Below, one piece after another: positions 33,210-44,039 of a stretch of DNA of 64,000 nt (positions are counted from its first letter, which is position 1; every line of letters starts with the position of its first letter). The stretch is from NCBI RefSeq assembly GCF_000350225.1, contig NW_005179227.1:36579-100578 (forward strand). The letters run 5' to 3'. The notes below the pieces were generated by a model. The model had not been told where the DNA came from and made no database searches. It saw only the letters and a list, made by a program, of their open reading frames with translations. The stretch is from Chondrus crispus (taxonomy: Eukaryota > Rhodophyta > Florideophyceae > Gigartinales > Gigartinaceae). The position numbers and the translations under genes are program-made.

Positions 33210-33547
33210 TGTGGCCGGCGGTGCTTGGCTGCGCAACTACCAAATTGGGTTTACATTGCTGGATAGACGCAATCGTAGGACATTGCTGGATAGACCACCT
33301 CTTACCTTGTAGGTATTACAGTCCGTACTCTTACAGTCTCGCGAGCTCGTGCGGTTTGGATAAGCCGGCGACAGTGAACCCCTCTGTCTCGCGGACTCGT
33401 GGAGTCTAGACAGGTTCGCGACAGTGAACCTCCCTCTGTCTCACGAACCCTTGGAGTTTAGATAAACCCGCGACATGGAACCTCTCTTTCAATAAAAGGA
33501 CATCGAACAGGTGCCGAACCGTTATTTTCAAAGAAAACACAGTCACA
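33210..33547 (+). repeat. 5' LTR of gypsy-2
   Basis: 338 bp, TGTGGCCGG...CAGTCACA. Internal short repeats of the type TCTCGCGGACTCGTGGAGT...GCGACAGTGAACC occur three times (about 33340-33475). AATAAA at 33491-33496 is a likely polyadenylation signal. The first bases differ from the 3' copy (TGTGG versus TGTAG). Confidence 0.92.
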
Positions 33548-33623
33548 TTGATCACTGACGTTAAGTTACGTTGTTTCACGAGAAAAATTTCAACCCTTTC
33601 GGTCAAACGTAGACGGTAGAACA

Positions 33624-34969
33624 ATGACTGGTTCTTCAGAAGCCAGATCACGCGTACCGTCCCGTCAGACGCATGGGTCGTCTGTCGTTACTGCATCAGT
33701 CAGTCATCCACGCCTTCTCCGCACCGACGCGGAGTCGATTCGCGTATTCGTTCGACTGTACGACCAGTACAGCAAGGAAGTCATGGCCCGGGCTCAGCAG
33801 CTAACCGCTTCCGGTGCGATAACAACAGAAGTTACCAGACCGGTCAACGTAAAGTTCTGTGCTGACCCGGAGTACTTGGAGTCAGCCCTCGCGCTAGGCG
33901 TGATCCAAGACGCAGAAGACTACGACGACCTTACCGATACGGTTCTCCGTCAGTACCTCGAAGGAAAAGCGGAAGAGTCTAGGGAGTCAGTCAACTTAGC
34001 CACACTTGATGAAGTTGTTGAGTGTGAGCTCAAGATGGACATGGCCGATAAAAACGCCAAGTCCGGCATGGAGTCACTGTTTGTGGCTTATCATGCTTTA
34101 CTGAATCGAAACGGTCTTGCCTGGCTTCTCAAGGCAAATCAAAAGGTTGCAGTTTTGCACGTACTTTCAGCAGTCAAGCCAAGGTCCCTTCGAGACCGTC
34201 TCAAGTCGGACCTGGAATCGCGTACAACGAGTACAGGAAAGACTTTCGAAAGTTTATGTCACACTCAATCCGCGTGTCGGAGGCTTTCCAGCTGGTTGAA
34301 AATGGGCCGAAGAAGTCCAACAACCGTGACAATACCAAGGATGGCAAGAAGAACCGAGGAGGTAATCATAAGAACGACACCGCGCAGTCGCCCACGAAAT
34401 CGCAAGGCCGTACCGGAAAGTCGGAAGGCAACTACAAAACGAAGAGACCGATTCCGGATTGTCCGCATGCACCGTGTAAGTCCAGGGGACTGAAGCACTA
34501 CATCAAGGATTGCAGCGACTCAACCTATCAGGATAAACAGCAAATGTTTGGTGATATTGCAGCTTCGAAGCAGCGAGATGGACCAGCCCGCTCTACTCGC
34601 AGCCAAACCCGTGACGGTAAACCCAGAAGTTCGTCAACTGGCACGTCCGACCCGAAGGGCACCGTGGGCCGCATCACACAAGATGTCCGCGCGAAACCGG
34701 CTCAGGTCGACACACCGTCCTGTCAGATATCGGTTTCGGACGGCACCGTGTCACTTGACGCACAAGGTCGCTGCGACGATGGCAGCGACGACAGTATCGT
34801 CTCACCCAAGCTCGCCGATAGAGCGGCCATCATGGGCATTGGCAAAATCAGCGCGATCAAACCGGTACGGTTGTGCGTTGCACTGAAGTCAGAACAAGAA
34901 GCGCAAACGTTCAGCTTCTCTCGTTCGTGGACTTCACCGCGGACGGTATTACATTTGGCTTCTGGCTAG
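33624..34969 (+). pseudogene. gypsy-2 gag
   Basis: ATG 33624 starts a frame whose capsid region (about 33750-34210) passes, after a one-base slip near 34210, into another phase (AYNEYRKDFRKFM, then SHSIRVSEAFQLVENG). That phase continues with a Lys/Asn-rich basic stretch and a knuckle-like CPHAPCKSRGLKHYIKDC (about 34460-34515). The second frame extends to 34969 and includes a Ser/Asp-rich link and possibly the start of protease. The slip may be a lesion or a frameshift site; 237 nt of overlap (34256-34493) leave both open. Confidence 0.75.
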
Positions 34970-36222
34970 CTCGCACTGGCCAATGTTACCTTTCTGGTTG
35001 CAGATGACAATCTCGCCTGCGAAGACCTACTGATTGGTCTGCCAGTCTTATAGCACCTTCAGGTTGACACCAGTACTCTGCTGGAGGACAACCGTTCAGC
35101 GCTCGACGGAGGTGATTGCTCCATTGTTGGAAATCCTACCCTCAACCGAGGCGGTTTTGTTAGCCGAATGATGATTTCTCGTCTCAACCGCATTCGGGAA
35201 TCTGAGACCGGAAACGGAAGTAAGGGAAATTCTGACAGACCGCGCGCGAACTACTACCGCGTGCGAAAGGAAGAGGATCCGTTTCCTGATCCGTCACTAC
35301 TGGATACAGTTGATTTCGAGCAGCACGAAGGCGTGTGCCAAGCCGTGCAAGAAATGCAAACCACAGCTTGGAATAATGGGTTACCGGCAAGGGATGGAGA
35401 AAGACTCGAAGAGTTGGTGTCGGAACACGTCAACATGTTCCGCACCTCATTTTCTTCCGGGCCACCGGCGAAAATTAAACCACTTCGGATTGAGCTGACT
35501 CCGGAGGCGCGACTGACGAAAGTCCGCCTCCGTAACTACTCGCAAGAGCAGAAGGAATTCCTCACCGAGATGGTGGACAAGCTTGTCCGACACGGTATGG
35601 CGTACGCAAACCTCACGTCTGCTTGGGCATGCGCGCCACTTCTAGTACCGAAACCCGGTCCTGCACGTTTCAGGTTTAGAGTTGACCTACGTCCGGTCAA
35701 AAAATTTACGGCGAAGCATCAGTTCTCGATGCCAAACCTTGAGCACGAGCTTACGAAGCTAACTGGATCACGGTACTTTGCCACATTTGACCTATCACAT
35801 GGGTATTGACAGTTGGAGCTTGACCCTGAATCACAAGAGCTCCAATCCTTTATGGACGGTATCAACTCACCGACGCGAGTTCTGCACGGTACTACCAATG
35901 CCGTCATGCACTTACAGTCCTCGCTGATGGAAACCGTACCGGTTAATTTGAAGCAAGTCCTCTTATTATGGCTTGATGACGTCGTACTGCAAGCGGAAAC
36001 CGTCAATGGTCTTCTCGCAGCTATTGGTGACCTATTCAGGTTTTGCGCTGAGCGCAATATCAAGCTGAACCCGTCCAAGGTGTGTTATTTGCGACAACCA
36101 TTCGCTGGTGCGGTCGCCAAATTTCATCCGATCGCATCCGATATGACCCTAAGAGGTTAGAAGAATTGCTCGAAATGGAGCCACCACAAACTGGTGCACA
36201 TCTGCAGTAGTTTATCTGTGCA
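34970..36222 (+). pseudogene. gypsy-2 protease remnant and reverse transcriptase
   Basis: After a stop at 34967-34969, protease-like traces (DLLIGLPVL) lead to the RT. RT blocks are LLVPKPGPARFRFRVDLRPVKK, YFATFDLSHGY (catalytic D), and a box LLWLDDVVLQ with Trp for the usual Tyr. A TGA at 35807-35809 falls where Trp is expected (HGY-stop-QLE), and a TAG at 36208-36210 where Gln is expected. Near 36130 one base is gained or lost. TGG-to-TGA and CAG-to-TAG are single transitions. Confidence 0.8.
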
Positions 36223-38133
36223 TTGCAATGGGTAAAAAACGGGATACCGAATTTCTCGGTCCTCGTTTCACCGCTCCATGACTTTATGGAAAACGTCTAC
36301 GCTCACGCCGGCAAACGCACGAAGCGAGCCGTCGCGCGAATTCAACTTACCGCATTTGGTTGGAGCAGCGAGCAACTCGACACTTTCGAGTCTTGCAAGA
36401 ACGCACTTGCAAACCAAGTCACGCTTTCCCACCGAGACGGTTCTCAACGCCTTTGCGTTTACACAGATGCATCCGACACTGTTTGGTCGGGCATCGTTAC
36501 CCAAGTCCCTATCGAGGACATCTCTAAACCGCATTCGGAACAGAGCCACAGTGCGCTTGCGTTTCTATCTGGGAGATTCAACGCGACCCAATTGGGCAGG
36601 TCCGTACTAGAGACGGAGGCTTTTGCTGTTCTCGCAACGCTCGAGCGCATGCATTGGCTTGCCGCTACACCCTCCGGATTCGATCTGTTCACAGATCATA
36701 ATAATCTGATCTTCCTTTTCGATCCGCTGTCCGTGGTCCCGGACATGTCGCAAACGACGCTGCGAAAGGTCCTCCGATGGGCGGTGAGACTGAGCATGTA
36801 CAACTATACGTGCTTCCACATCAAGGGAACCGATAACGTGTGGGCTGACCTATTAGGAAGATGGTCTGTACCGAAAACGGTTAGGCGCCTTGTGCGCATT
36901 CCAGAACTTCCAAGATCCTCTGCGGAGGATTTCCAATGGCCAACCGCATCAGTAATGGCAGACGCTCAGTCGCTCGCCGCAACGGAACACCAGCCGCATT
37001 TGACGCTCATCGATAAGCTGTGGCGTAACCAAAATGGTGCTGTATGGACTCCCGACTCCGCCCCGGACCTACAGTTAAGGTTGTGCATCATCGCACACAC
37101 TGCTCCCGCTGGACACCGTGGCCAATCTACAACTGAAACAGTTTTGCGCAAGCATCACTTCTGGGAAACGATGTTAACCGACGTCCGGTCCTTTGTCCGC
37201 GCCTGTATCCATTGTCTATCGACAATTGGCTGGGGGAAGGTGCCACGACCATTCGGACCAGCCGTGCATGGTACGGCCCCAAATGAATTGTTACAGTTTG
37301 ACTACATCGAGCTAGACGAAAGCCGAACCGGTGAAAAATACGTTCTCATGTTGAGAGACGATCACTCGGACTACAAGTGGAGTTTCGCCTTTATCGATAC
37401 TGCAGCCGAGAACGCAGCTACCGCCATCCTAGACTGGTGCGCACCGTTCGGCGTACCCAAAGGGTTAATGTCGGACGGCCCAACTCACTTCAACAACGAA
37501 ACTGTAAGATCGGTCACGAAGGGTTTGAAAGTACCGCACCACTTCACCCTTCCGTACTCTCCATGGAGTAACGGAGCCGTCGAAGGACTGGGCAAGGAAC
37601 TCTTACGAGTATTTCGATCGGTAATCTCCTAGCTCCAGATGGACTTCAAGGAGTGGCCTGACCTTTTACCAGTGGTACAGAGTGCGCTAAATAACGCTCC
37701 ATCACCGCAACGGTCCCACGTCGCACCAATCACGGCATTCACGGGCATGGAGCCCACCCCGCCTATTGCGACGTTTTTAAGATCCGCAACGGAAGAAACT
37801 GTATCAGTTAATGAATCGCAGCGCGAGTGCGTGCTCAACGTCGAGCGACTCAAGGAAAAAGTCGCTGAACTGCATCCAATTGTGCAAACGTCCTTGCCGT
37901 CCAATCGAGAGCGCAGACGCAACGCTGCGTCGCGCGGAGAGTTACCTAACTTTACTGAAGGTGACTACGTGCTTGTGGCATGGGAGCAGTTTTTCGCTGG
38001 TGAGAAACTGGCCCTGCGCTGGCGTGGACCTAGACGGGTTTTCAAAGCGCTGAACGACTACGTCTTCCAAGTGGAAGACCTCCAAAACGGGTCCCTGGTC
38101 GACGTTCACGGAACACGTTTGAAGTGCTTCTGA
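36223..38133 (+). pseudogene. gypsy-2 RNase H and integrase
   Basis: One frame. RNase H: CVYTDASDTVWSG, VLETEAFAVLATLE and LFTDHNNLIFLFDP with its acidic residues, ending GTDNVWADLLGRW. Integrase: AHTAPAGHRGQSTTE and then CIHC for the zinc domain, QFDYIEL, LMSDGPTHFNN and WSNGAVEGLGKELL for D,D-35-E. A TAG at 37630-37632 interrupts the frame shortly after the catalytic Glu; the same frame continues with the C-terminal DNA-binding part, including LRWRGPRRV, to a TGA at 38131-38133. Confidence 0.85.
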
Positions 38134-38400
38134 GATTCCAGTCTGAACACGTCCGCTATTCTTCCACATGTTCTATCTTCCGAAACCGGCATGCCCGTCG
38201 CGCGCCTCATGAAATCTGTGGAGGACGCGGAGGGGCTGAAGGTCCTTGTCAGCTGGAAGGGCCTGCCGAATTCGGACGACATGCTGGAACCAATTGAACG
38301 GGTTTACGAAGATGTGCCGCGGATGCTTCTTCGTCTACTTCAGCGCAACACCGCTCCGGTTGATTTGGTTGCAAAAGCCAAACGCATTCTTGCGCTTTGA
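38134..38400 (+). pseudogene. gypsy-2 chromodomain
   Basis: Same frame as integrase after the TGA at 38131-38133. VARLMKSVEDAEGLKVLVSWKGL, then DDMLEPIERVYEDVPRMLLRLL is a chromodomain with Met for the usual Thr/Trp in the TWEP block, so it is a diverged type. The frame ends at 38400, eleven bases before the 3' LTR, leaving only the purine tract AAAGAGGGGAG between. Confidence 0.75.
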
Positions 38401-38410
38401 AAGAGGGGAG

Positions 38411-38746
38411 TGTAGCCGGCGGTGCTTGGCTGCGCAACTACCAAATTGGGTTTACATTGCTGGATAGACGCAATCGTAGGACATTGCTGGATAGACCACC
38501 TCTTACCTTGTAGGTATTACAGTCCGTACTCTTACAGTCTCGCGAGCTCGTGCAGTTTGGATAAGCCGGCGACAGTGAACCCCTCTGTCTCGCGGACTCG
38601 TGGAGTCTAGACATCCGCGACAGTGAACCTCCCTCTGTCTCACGAGCCCTTGGAGTTTAGATAAACCCGCGACATGGAACCTCTATTTCAATAAAAGGAC
38701 ATCGAACAGGTGCCGAACCTTTATTTTCAAAGAAAACACAGTCACA
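38411..38746 (+). repeat. 3' LTR of gypsy-2
   Basis: 336 bp, preceded by the purine tract AAAGAGGGGAG (38400-38410) and followed by the AGAAC duplication. AATAAA at 38690-38695. Confidence 0.92.
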
Positions 38747-38751
38747 AGAAC

Positions 38752-39294
38752 GTGGACCGTCAGGTGACAAGCCTTTGTGAAGAATTCCTCACTGTAATGC
38801 CTTTTATGACGCGGATTCAGCCGCATGTTTTCCTTCGTGCTGTTGGGAAACCAATCCAGGGGGTCCAGTTTCCCAGTTCTATGAAAAACAAACAACTCAA
38901 CGCTGGTGCCATGCGATGCATGTCACTGTTGTTTGCCAGGGAGCTGGATACAAAATTTGGTAAAATGACTTGTGACAAGCTCTTTTTCGAGAAGCCGGCC
39001 ACCTCTGCCAAAGTTGTAGAAGAAGCTAGTCTCATGGCTGAGCTTGCTATTTATCTCGAACTGCGAAATCCTTCGACATCAGACCAGCCTGCTTTAAAGG
39101 TAGACGCCCACCCCAACTCTAACACGGGATCTGTAGTCCTTGGACCCCCGGAAGATACTTCCAACACCAGGCCGCATAAAAGGCCTGCCTACCTGTTCAA
39201 TACCCATCCGTCAGTTATGGCGCCAAGCACGGGATCGAAAGCGCTCTACGATCTGCGTCACTCTCACCATTACGGATATGAAGATCAAATCTAA
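38752..39294 (+). pseudogene. copia-N internal ORF, piece after the gypsy-2 insertion
   Basis: Continues the frame that ends at 33209. About 180 codons of helical, charged sequence (QVTSLCEEFLTVMPFM, KLFFEKPATSAKVVEEASLM) end in a Pro/Ser-rich part at a TAA at 39292-39294. No domain recognised; from its position between gag and protease it is probably part of the copia-N gag-pol polyprotein, but a separate captured ORF is possible. Confidence 0.45.
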
Positions 39295-39333
39295 GTAGCG
39301 TTCACGCGCCTTTAGAGGGGCGCTCTTGGATAC

Positions 39334-40600
39334 GTGTGCCCAACGGACGGTTATCGGCGAAATTCAGGCCCCCAGTACTGTTCTTCCAACAACATCCCGT
39401 TTGAGCTTTCCCACTCTCATAGAAAACTCAAGCTCGCATCCCTCGTGACGCGCGCCCTAGGTCGTATGAAAATTCTCATCCGCACTCCAGGGGGTACCAT
39501 TCGCCTTCGCGTCGACGTTGTCCCTCAAGACGTTCCGCTACTTGTCGGCCTGGACGTCATGGACCGCCACCGTCTACAGTTCCTGTCCATTTCCGACCAT
39601 CTAGAATGCGTCACGGAACATCGGCGCATGCCTGTCACAAAGGTCCTCAGGCCACGCGTATCTGAAGTGGGAGTCGATCATCCCAGTTGTATACACGCGC
39701 TCCCAACTTATCTGTCTGCACAAACAACTCGAGTTGTTGCAAGATCTTGCCCCTAGGCATGCCGAAATTATACAACCTTCTGCGCCGGGCTTCCCTGGAA
39801 AACCTACCCTCCGACACACGCCAAATGTTTCAGGCAATCAGCGATAGCTGCTGGACATGCGCTCACCGTGACTCCAGTCCGATTACTTTCAAGACTCGAG
39901 ACAGAGTGCCTCAGGTTAAACAAGGAACTTTACTCGACAGTATGTACCTGCCCGCTGGCGATGGAAAACAGTGCCCTGTCCTCCATGTAGTTGACGTGGA
40001 GACAAAGTTTCAGCTCAGCTGCGCTCTTCCTAGCTCTGGACGTCTGAACCGTGTGGAACAAATTCCTTGAGAACTGGTCGACGCTGTACATTGGTTACCC
40101 GGAATCCCTGATCACGGATCAAGGTTCTGTGTTCGTGTCCGCAGAGTGGACAAACGCCTGTGAAACAAGTGGGAGTTACTTTCGTCACACCGGAACTGAG
40201 AGCCACAACTCGCTGACCGCTGGCCAGAGATATCACTCAACTCTACGCACTATCTTTAACAAACTACGACTGGATCACCCCTCTGTCCCCGCCAATTTAA
40301 CCCTCCGATTGACCGTTAAGGCCATGAAAGACTGCTCCGGACCGGTTGGAACAGTGCCTTCTCTGTTGGTATTCGGCGTTTCACCGCGGCTACCCAACAT
40401 TTCCCCTAAAGATTTCCCTTCCCGGAAGCTACGCGTCCGCGCTATGGTACAATCAAGGAAGCAATATGAGCGCCTCATATCTCAGTCACGAGTCCGACTC
40501 GGTATTTTGCGCAGACATCCACCCGCGGCAGATCATATTTTCGTCCCGGGTGATTTTGTATACTTTTATCGTGAGCGACAAAAGTGAATCACAGGTCCGC
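39334..40600 (+). pseudogene. copia-N protease end and integrase
   Basis: The protease C-terminal block is seen as VDVVPQDVPLLVGLDVMDRHRL (about 39510-39570). Integrase begins with CWTCAHRD (about 39855) and LLDSMYLPAGDGKQCPVLHVVDVET, continues after a frame change with ESLITDQGSVFVSAEW (second Asp, about 40105) and HNSLTAGQRYHSTLR, where Gly-Gln replaces the usual Gly-Glu of this family. Its end (FVPGDFVYFYRERQK) stops at 40585. At least two phase changes. The style resembles red-algal and other protist copia lineages, which is an impression and not a search. Confidence 0.65.
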
Positions 40601-40602
40601 AT

Positions 40603-41450
40603 ATGATTGCTGAGGCACAAGGTAAGATGACTCGTGTCCACATCGGCGACCCCTTTGGCCCAAGGCCATTCAACGTTTCGCAGCTCAAGTCTGCTCCCAT
40701 ACGCTCACAACGCAACGCAGTTCCATCAAGAGCTTCCTCCGAGCGCTTCATTACAAACGCAGTGCAACACACCGAGGTCATTCACCGTGGCGATACACGC
40801 ATACGGGATCCCAAGTTTATTGAGGCAAATAGGAACGAAATCCTTGGCCTTATCGACATTGGTACTTGCGGCCTCGTTCTTCGGGAGGAAGCCGGTCCCT
40901 ATCCCGACATCTTACCGTCGCGCTTCGTTCTCGCTCTGAAGCACGAAAATGGGTCACTCGTTATAAGTCCCGCTTTGTCCTTGGTGACCATCGGAACAGA
41001 GACAAAAATTCGATCGTAGACAACTCTACCACTCTCAGACATTTGTCCGTACGGATCATTACGGCTCTCGCTACCATATCAGGCCTTGAAAGCTGGTCCA
41101 CGGATGTGAGGCAGGCCTATTTGCAGGATGGATCTCGCCTACAGTTAAAATTTCTCACTCGCCCTGAGGTGATAGACCTTTCCCCGGATGAGGTGACACA
41201 AACTATTTTACCGCTGTACGGACTTACAGAGTCGGGAGATTATTGGCATGAGACGCTGCGCCACCACCGCACGAGTAATCTTCGCATGAAGCAATCTACC
41301 TGAGATTTCTCATTGTTCTATAGACGTATTGCAAATCTTCTCATTGCATTTTCGGGATCTTACGTTCATGACTTTCTAAAGGCATGCCCTTCAGACCAGA
41401 AGGCCTCCATGATACAAACACTGCGCCAACCATTTGATATTTCTGTGAAC
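40603..41450 (+). pseudogene. copia-N reverse transcriptase, first part
   Basis: EILGLIDIGTCGLVLREEA and LPSRFVLALKHENG are the copia RT entry. After a frame change near 40950 come RYKSRFVLGDHRNRDKNSIV and SWSTDVRQAYLQ (catalytic D, about 41100). The trace then reads LYGLTESGDYWHETLR. The frame reaches the solo LTR C insertion at 41456 and resumes at 42085. Confidence 0.7.
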
Positions 41451-41455
41451 GACAC

Positions 41456-42084
41456 TGGCATAATTGCCAACGACTACTGTATACATTAGATTTGCAATTA
41501 GATCTAGATCTCGCTGTAAGGTATGGACCTTACAGCATGCGCGCGCGCTTATCTTACAGCGCGCGCGCCCGCACACGTGTACGACCCGTGTGCTGTCAGC
41601 CCGATGGCTGACAGTATTGCAGTGCGGGACGACCCGCACTGGTATAGTAGCGCGATACTGTACTATAGTATGATAACTTCGATTTGTATATTAAATAGGA
41701 GGAAGGGGGCCGGCGGGGAGAGGACCAAGGTAGCTTGGTCACGATCCACGACCGCTGCGAAACCCTCCAGCTTACTCTAATTAGGCGACACCTTCGCACG
41801 CCTTTTTAGTTAGGGACCGGCACGGGTCGGGTTGCGCGACACGCGAGCGAGCCGGGATCCGCTTACGCCCGCCAGCGCTGGTACGTCACCCAGCGCTGCT
41901 TCGGGGCGTTGAGGCGTCGATCCGCTCGTGCGTGCGCGCGACCTACCCCAACCCGCTCTACCACACTGCCACCGGGCCCGTGCCCGGTTCCGTGAGCAGG
42001 AGGAGTCCCCCGTCTTCCGCCGATCAAGGGTCACCGTCGGACTGTTAGCAACACCCCTCCGCCGTTGGGGGTGTTTATTCTACA
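41456..42084 (-). repeat. Solo LTR C of the TGTAG family, inside the copia-N RT
   Basis: The 629 bp align with the reverse complement of copies A and B and are flanked by a perfect duplication GACAC (41451-41455, 42085-42089). Reading across one copy of GACAC restores the RT frame (ISVNDT then KEIIFTVLKLNL). Hairpins: CAGCGCTGG/CCAGCGCTG at 41873-41898, CTGTCAGCC/GGCTGACAG at 41593-41614 and CTGTAAGGT/ACCTTACAG at about 41514-41535. The inner start TGGCATAATTG is less canonical than in copies A and B. Confidence 0.85.
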
Positions 42085-42089
42085 GACAC

Positions 42090-42912
42090 AAAGGAGATAA
42101 TCTTTACTGTACTCAAGTTGAACCTGCGCGGCAAAGAAGTCAAGTCCATGTCACAAACGCAATATATTGCACGCCTCCGTCTGTTGCGAAACCAGAACTC
42201 CTTCCCATGATTTCGCTCTATGCTCTCCCGTTTGGCCTGGGACACTCATACCCCGCACGATCTCTGCTGTGCGGTACCCTTCTGGCACAAACTACAGCCA
42301 ATACCTTCAGTGCTAGCTGTACGAAATCTGCAAACCAGATCATTGGGCATTTGAAACGCACGCCCAATCTTCAGCTTCGGTTCTTCAAGCTGGATCAATC
42401 TTCCCTGTGAATACTTGTTTATGTAGATGTTAGCTTGAACAACGCCGAAAATCACAGATCACAACTCGTTTATGTCAACCCACTCGCATACGTATCGAAT
42501 CGCTGTTCGTTTCTACACTTCGCATCATGCAAAAGGGTGAGGCGTACAAGGGGGAGGCGTCTAAGAGAGGCATATAAGGGGAAGGCGATTCGACGGTGCT
42601 TTTGTAATAAGGCATGATATTAAAACCATGCTCAGCCAGCATATTCCAATTCTCACGCTCACGGACTCCCATCAGCTCTTTACCACAATGACGAGGGCCA
42701 AACTGACCACCGAACGACGCCTAATGACAGGTATTGAAGCCGTTAGGGAGGCATACCACGAGCGCACTATTGCGAACATAGCATTCAACATTTCTGCTGA
42801 CAATTACGCTGACGGCATGACAAAACGTGCTCCAAACACCTCGTTGTTGCATCTATTGCAAACTCACGGGGTCACGCACGGTATTCCACAATACATTATC
42901 GAGCGCAAATAA
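42090..42912 (+). pseudogene. copia-N RT end and RNase H
   Basis: After the LTR the frame reads SMSQTQYIARL, then after breaks LLAQTTANTFSASCTKSANQIIGHLKRTP and VYVDVS. RNase H ends as LTDSHQLFTTMTRAKLTTERRLMTGIEAVREAY and ISADNYADGMTK (about 42655-42830), the normal copia close, with stop at 42910-42912. A purine-rich patch at about 42525-42600 is a small insertion or slippage. Confidence 0.7.
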
Positions 42913-42953
42913 ACAAGATGAAAATTATGTCGTCCGTCAGAGAACCAAACGTG

Positions 42954-43578
42954 TGTAAGTCTGGCAACGCTTTTGGGTTGCTTCGGTTAACGACCGTCGT
43001 CAACCGGCGTGGGACGACATCATCCAGCAATGAACATGCTCCATGAATACTCTCCAGCCAATCTGGATGCCGCATGCTCAGATGTTTTCCGCACCCCTCG
43101 ACTGGCGCACGGTCATCTGTCATGCGGACCGACACCGTATGACGATGCGAAACTGTCTGTGACGTTGTACTTGGCAAAACCCCACGGACAGCCGGACCCA
43201 TTTCAATCCTCCTTGCGATCCCTTCTCCAGAGAGAGACGTTCCTCATCATCAAGGTAATCAATCAAACTAAGATATAAACACTCCTTTGCCCCATTTTCT
43301 TCCGTGCTACAAAGATTCATTTCTCTGTGTTCTATCAGGGAGTATCCCTACCCCATCCTACCGGTAGTCGTTGGAGCTGAAGCGCACGTTGCTCTTCACC
43401 GACGTCACTCGCGTACATCGCGAGTGAGGGGCAACTGACCCAGTCAACCAATGTCCTACGTGCACGTACGTCAGCTCCGACTTTCCCCTTCCGCTCCCCC
43501 TTTTCTACTCCCTCAGTAACACACACACTCCTTGTGTTCTACATAAGAAACAGCACAAGCCCCCCGACATCACCATCA
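42954..43578 (+). repeat. 3' LTR of copia-N
   Basis: 625 bp, TGTAAGTCTGGCAACG to CCATCA, aligned with 23740-24371. It follows the RNase H stop by about 40 bp without a good purine tract. The next bases ATGGC resemble the ATGGG before the 5' LTR. Confidence 0.8.
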
Positions 43579-43614
43579 ATGGCCATAGTCCGCAGAATTA
43601 TGCTGATGACAGTA

Positions 43615-43818
43615 CAGTGCGCGAAACGCAAACAAATACACCCTCCGTCCCGCCCGTATTTCCGTATCGCAAACAGATTTTATGAAAGCACCTCTTCACC
43701 CGCCTCAACAACGTGCTAGAACGAAATATTCTGAAGTCGGATTGGGTGTAGCTGAAAACACAGCCCTGCAATTCTTAAAAACCGTGGAAAATGCAAATAA
43801 ATACACGAAACGCCATAT
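43615..43818. repeat. Left terminal inverted repeat of the Tc1/mariner element
   Basis: Reverse complement of 50106-50311 with scattered differences. Matching words include GCGAAACGCAAA(C/T)AAATACACCC, GAAGTCGGATT and AAATAAATACACGAAACGCCATAT. Long repeats of this size are unusual but known in the IR/DR-type Tc1 group. Confidence 0.88.
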
Positions 43819-44039
43819 GATACAGTATCCAAAAAGGGCGGGAAGATTCACGATAAACCATTAATCAAAACAGAACAAACCTTAGTAGAAAGAATTCATC
43901 TTCCTCATCTGTTCGCTAGTCCGTTCGGCCCATTGCAACAAAAAGCCTGCCCAGAGGCCCACCTTGAACCGACAATGAAGAAAGGCAAATCCTGGCTCTC
44001 CGTTACCAACTCATGTAACTAAGAGACATTGCCCAAACT

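Larger units (their letters stand above)
33210..38746 (+). mobile_element. gypsy-2: young Ty3/gypsy chromovirus
   Basis: A complete element of 5537 bp: LTRs 33210-33547 and 38411-38746, gag, protease/RT/RNase H, integrase and a C-terminal chromodomain. It is flanked by a perfect duplication AGAAC (33205-33209 and 38747-38751). By eye the LTRs differ at about six bases and one small indel in ~337 bp, much less than the other pairs in the window, so this is one of the latest insertions. Pol still carries several single-base lesions. Confidence 0.93.
23740..43578 (+). mobile_element. copia-N: old Ty1/copia element split by at least five insertions
   Basis: Direct repeats at 23740-24371 and 42954-43578 align over their full length. 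Plus-strand copia parts lie between them in the right order: gag with knuckle (26132-28176), protease, integrase, RT and RNase H (39334-42912). The bases before the first repeat (ATGGG) and after the second (ATGGC) agree at four of five positions, as expected for an old target duplication. Everything else between is later: solo LTRs 24393-26062 and 28762-29799, the CACTA remnant, gypsy-2 and solo LTR C. That one element spans 19.8 kb is inference from these facts. Confidence 0.7.

Noticed and set aside
38752..39294. A captured host gene split by gypsy-2
   Set aside because: The frame is restored across the target duplication, but its place between copia gag and protease makes an internal copia-N part more likely; no host family was recognised.
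42525..42605. Short tandem AGGCGT/AGGCAT words as a functional repeat
   Set aside because: Only a few irregular units inside a decayed RNase H frame; slippage or a small insertion explains it.
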